Below the pieces are notes generated by a model. It did not search any database and was not told where the DNA came from. It saw nothing but the letters and a program-made list of their open reading frames with translations. DNA of 7,546 nucleotides from Acidobacteriota bacterium (GTDB lineage Bacteria; Acidobacteriota; Blastocatellia; Pyrinomonadales; Pyrinomonadaceae): assembly GCA_963169175.1 (NCBI GenBank), contig CAUJFK010000255.1, positions 1-7,546 on the forward strand. Direction: 5' to 3'. Positions 5,434-7,546 of this stretch are shown piece after piece; the first letter of the stretch is position 1; every line of letters starts with the position of its first letter. The position numbers were made by a program, and so were the translations under genes.

Positions 5434-7539
5434 ATGAAAGCTTTTGAAACTGAGAATATCAGGAATCTGGCTGTCATTGGACACGGCGACACGGGTAAAA
5501 CGCAGCTTGTGTCGTCTCTGCTCCATGTTGCCGGAACGTCACATCGCTGGGGAAAGGTGGACGAAGGGACCACCATCACCGATTACGAAGAAGATTCGAT
5601 AGAACGAAAGATCTCGCTGAACAATAATTTTGCCCACCTTGAGTATAACGACACCAAGATAAATTTGATCGACACGCCCGGATACGCGGCATTTGTTTCG
5701 CACGCGCGTCCGGCACTTCGGGTTGCGGATTGCGCCCTTGTCGTTGTCGATGCCGTCCATGGCATTGAGGTGCAGACCGAAAAGACCTGGCAATATGCGA
5801 ATGAATTCCTGCTGCCGCGGTTCATGGTCATTAATAAAATGGATAAGGAGCACGCCGATTTTGGCCATGCGCTGGAGACGGCGGCGTCCAGCTTTGCCCG
5901 GTCGATCGTGCCGTTTACTTTGCCTATCGGCAGTGAAGAGAATTTTAAGGGCGTGGTCGATGTCGTTCATCAAAAGGCGTATGAATTTGACGAACACGGA
6001 AAAGCCAAAGAGATACCGATACCTGAAACAGGCCGCGATATCTTTGACCGCACGCGCGAACGGCTGATCGAGATAGTTGCCGAATCGGACGACGCGTTGA
6101 TGGAAAAATACTTTGCCGACGGGACACTGCCCGAGGAAGATATTTACCCGAACCTGGCAAGGGCGATCGCAAACAGCAAGCTCTGCCCGGTGTACGCGGT
6201 CTCTTCGCTATCGCTGGTCGGCCTGCAGATACTGCTTGATCATATTGTCGAATTCGCCCCCAACCCGGCGACGCATGAGGCCGAGTATGGATTTACAAAT
6301 CCGGAAATGGCCGGTGACCGTGTTTCGCGCAAATACAGCAATGGCGAACCGTTCTCGGCCTATGTTTTCCGCACCATCGCCGATCCGTTTGCCGGCCGCA
6401 TCAATGTGATGAAGATCATCAGCGGCAAAGTGGCGTCGGATGCAACGGTCTTTAATTCAAGCCGCGATACGTCCGAACGGCTCGGTGCCCTGCACGTGAT
6501 AAGCGGCAAAACGCTTGACAAGGTAAACGAGGCTCGGACGGGCGACATCATCGCCGTCGTGAAGTTGAAAGATACCCAAACCGGCGACACGCTTTGCGAT
6601 AAGGCAAACCCGATCGTTTATCCAAAGGTCGAATATCCGGAAGCGGCGACGGCATTTGCCATTGAGCCAAAATCACGCGCGGACGAAGACAAGATATCTT
6701 CCGCCCTGCACAAGATACTTGAAGAAGATCCGTCGCTACATTTTGACCGCGATGCGCAGACCAAAGAGTTCATACTTTCGGGTTCGGGCCAGCTTCACAT
6801 TGAGACGGTGGTCAAAAAATTGGCGGACCGTTACCACGTCGAAGTGGCCCTCCATCCCCCACGCATAGCGTACAAAGAGACAATTACCGCGACCGCAGAA
6901 GTGCAGGGCCGGCATAAGAAACAATCGGGCGGGCGCGGGCAGTTCGGTGACTGCAAAGTGATCTTCGAACCGCTTGAGCGCGGTGCGGGATTTGAGTGGG
7001 TTGACAAGATATTCGGTGGCTCGGTTCCGCAGAATTTTCGGCCGGCGATCGAGAAAGGGATCATTGAGGCCGCTCAGGGCGGCGCGGTCGCGGGCTATCC
7101 GCTTGTCGATTTCAAAGTAACACTTATTGACGGCAGCTATCACACGGTCGATTCGGACGAGCATTCATTCAGGGCGGCCGGGCGAAAGGCGTTCCGCGCC
7201 GCAATGGAAAAGGTCAGGCCAACGCTGCTGGAACCGATAATGGACGTTGAGGTCTTCGCGCCGCAAGAGGTCAGCGGTGAGATAATGTCAGACATGAACA
7301 GCAGACGCGGACGCGTGGGCGGCATGGAGATGCGCGGAAAGCAGCAGGTGATCAAGGCAAAAGTGCCGCTGAGCGAGATGCTGGATTATCAATCAAAGCT
7401 AAACAGCGTCACGCAGGCACGCGGTTCATATCACATGCAGTTCTCGCATTATGACCCGCTGCCGCACAACCTGTCAGACAAAGTGATCCAGGAAGCGGTT
7501 GCGGCCGGACGAGTTCGGGCGCATGAAGATGATGAATAG
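5434..7539 (+). CDS. fusA: Elongation factor G-like translational GTPase (EF-G2 type)
   Basis: A complete 701-residue cytoplasmic protein of normal EF-G length. EF-G uses GTP to drive tRNA-mRNA translocation and, with ribosome recycling factor, recycles ribosomes. The G domain (about 1-280) shows G1 GHGDTGKT (16-23), switch I as SIERKIS (55-61) instead of the usual RGIT, G3 DTPGY (80-84), G4 NKMD (134-137) and a G5-like VSS (256-258). Domain II is about 300-395, domain III about 403-485, and domain IV about 486-605, with the tip loop DGSYHTVDSDE retaining His570. Domain V is about 606-690 (RRGRVGGMEMRG). The Tyr84 in place of the catalytic DTPGH histidine, and the GHGxxGKT P-loop, point to the EF-G2/FusA2-like paralogue group rather than housekeeping EF-G. 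No rpsL, rpsG or tuf lies next to it, which also argues against the str operon copy. Family is certain; the paralogue subgroup and activity are inferred. Confidence 0.93.
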   Translation: MKAFETENIRNLAVIGHGDTGKTQLVSSLLHVAGTSHRWGKVDEGTTITDYEEDSIERKISLNNNFAHLEYNDTKINLIDTPGYAAFVSHARPALRVADCALVVVDAVHGIEVQTEKTWQYANEFLLPRFMVINKMDKEHADFGHALETAASSFARSIVPFTLPIGSEENFKGVVDVVHQKAYEFDEHGKAKEIPIPETGRDIFDRTRERLIEIVAESDDALMEKYFADGTLPEEDIYPNLARAIANSKLCPVYAVSSLSLVGLQILLDHIVEFAPNPATHEAEYGFTNPEMAGDRVSRKYSNGEPFSAYVFRTIADPFAGRINVMKIISGKVASDATVFNSSRDTSERLGALHVISGKTLDKVNEARTGDIIAVVKLKDTQTGDTLCDKANPIVYPKVEYPEAATAFAIEPKSRADEDKISSALHKILEEDPSLHFDRDAQTKEFILSGSGQLHIETVVKKLADRYHVEVALHPPRIAYKETITATAEVQGRHKKQSGGRGQFGDCKVIFEPLERGAGFEWVDKIFGGSVPQNFRPAIEKGIIEAAQGGAVAGYPLVDFKVTLIDGSYHTVDSDEHSFRAAGRKAFRAAMEKVRPTLLEPIMDVEVFAPQEVSGEIMSDMNSRRGRVGGMEMRGKQQVIKAKVPLSEMLDYQSKLNSVTQARGSYHMQFSHYDPLPHNLSDKVIQEAVAAGRVRAHEDDE

Positions 7540-7546
7540 CATTCGC

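Overview
The window looks like chromosomal DNA from a moderately GC-rich environmental bacterium. The best guess is an Acidobacteriota of the Blastocatellia/Pyrinomonadaceae type. This rests on the style of the RHS/YD-repeat protein, on the secreted reprolysin-like protease ending in Calx-beta plus a carboxypeptidase-regulatory-like domain, and on intergenic AATCCAAAATC-type repeats. It is inference; there is no rRNA or other marker to fix the taxon.

Left edge (1-~355): the last codons of an IS630-family transposase, a low-GC stretch (about 42% over 1-180), and a small two-helix membrane ORF (163-372) whose last codons run out of frame into RHS sequence. This is a rearranged junction. From ~353 to 1711 lies the middle part of an RHS/YD-repeat protein with neither its N-terminus nor its C-terminal core and tip. 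The RHS homology stops exactly where a composite repeat array begins (1712-2074).

Centre (2079-4847, minus strand): an intact 922-residue secreted zinc metalloprotease of the metzincin/reprolysin type, with signal peptide, HExxHxxGxxH site, Met-turn, Ig-like modules, a Calx-beta domain and a C-terminal carboxypeptidase-regulatory-like domain. Its stop codon lies 4 bases from the last repeat copy. A roughly 290-base leader separates its start from a second, shorter cluster of the same repeat (5140-5241), in the same orientation.

Right (5434-7539, plus strand): a complete elongation factor G-like GTPase. All five domains are present, but the catalytic DTPGH histidine is Tyr and switch I is altered, as in the EF-G2 group of paralogues. 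It probably has its own promoter (5299-5327).

The genes do not form an operon: protease and EF-G are divergent, and the RHS remnant and protease are convergent. What links the region is the repeat family, seven copies of a ~23-base core that bracket the protease and sit at the breakpoint of the RHS gene. That family is the most unusual content here. I see no complete new defence or toxin system; the RHS remnant plus small membrane ORF could be the wreck of a polymorphic toxin locus.
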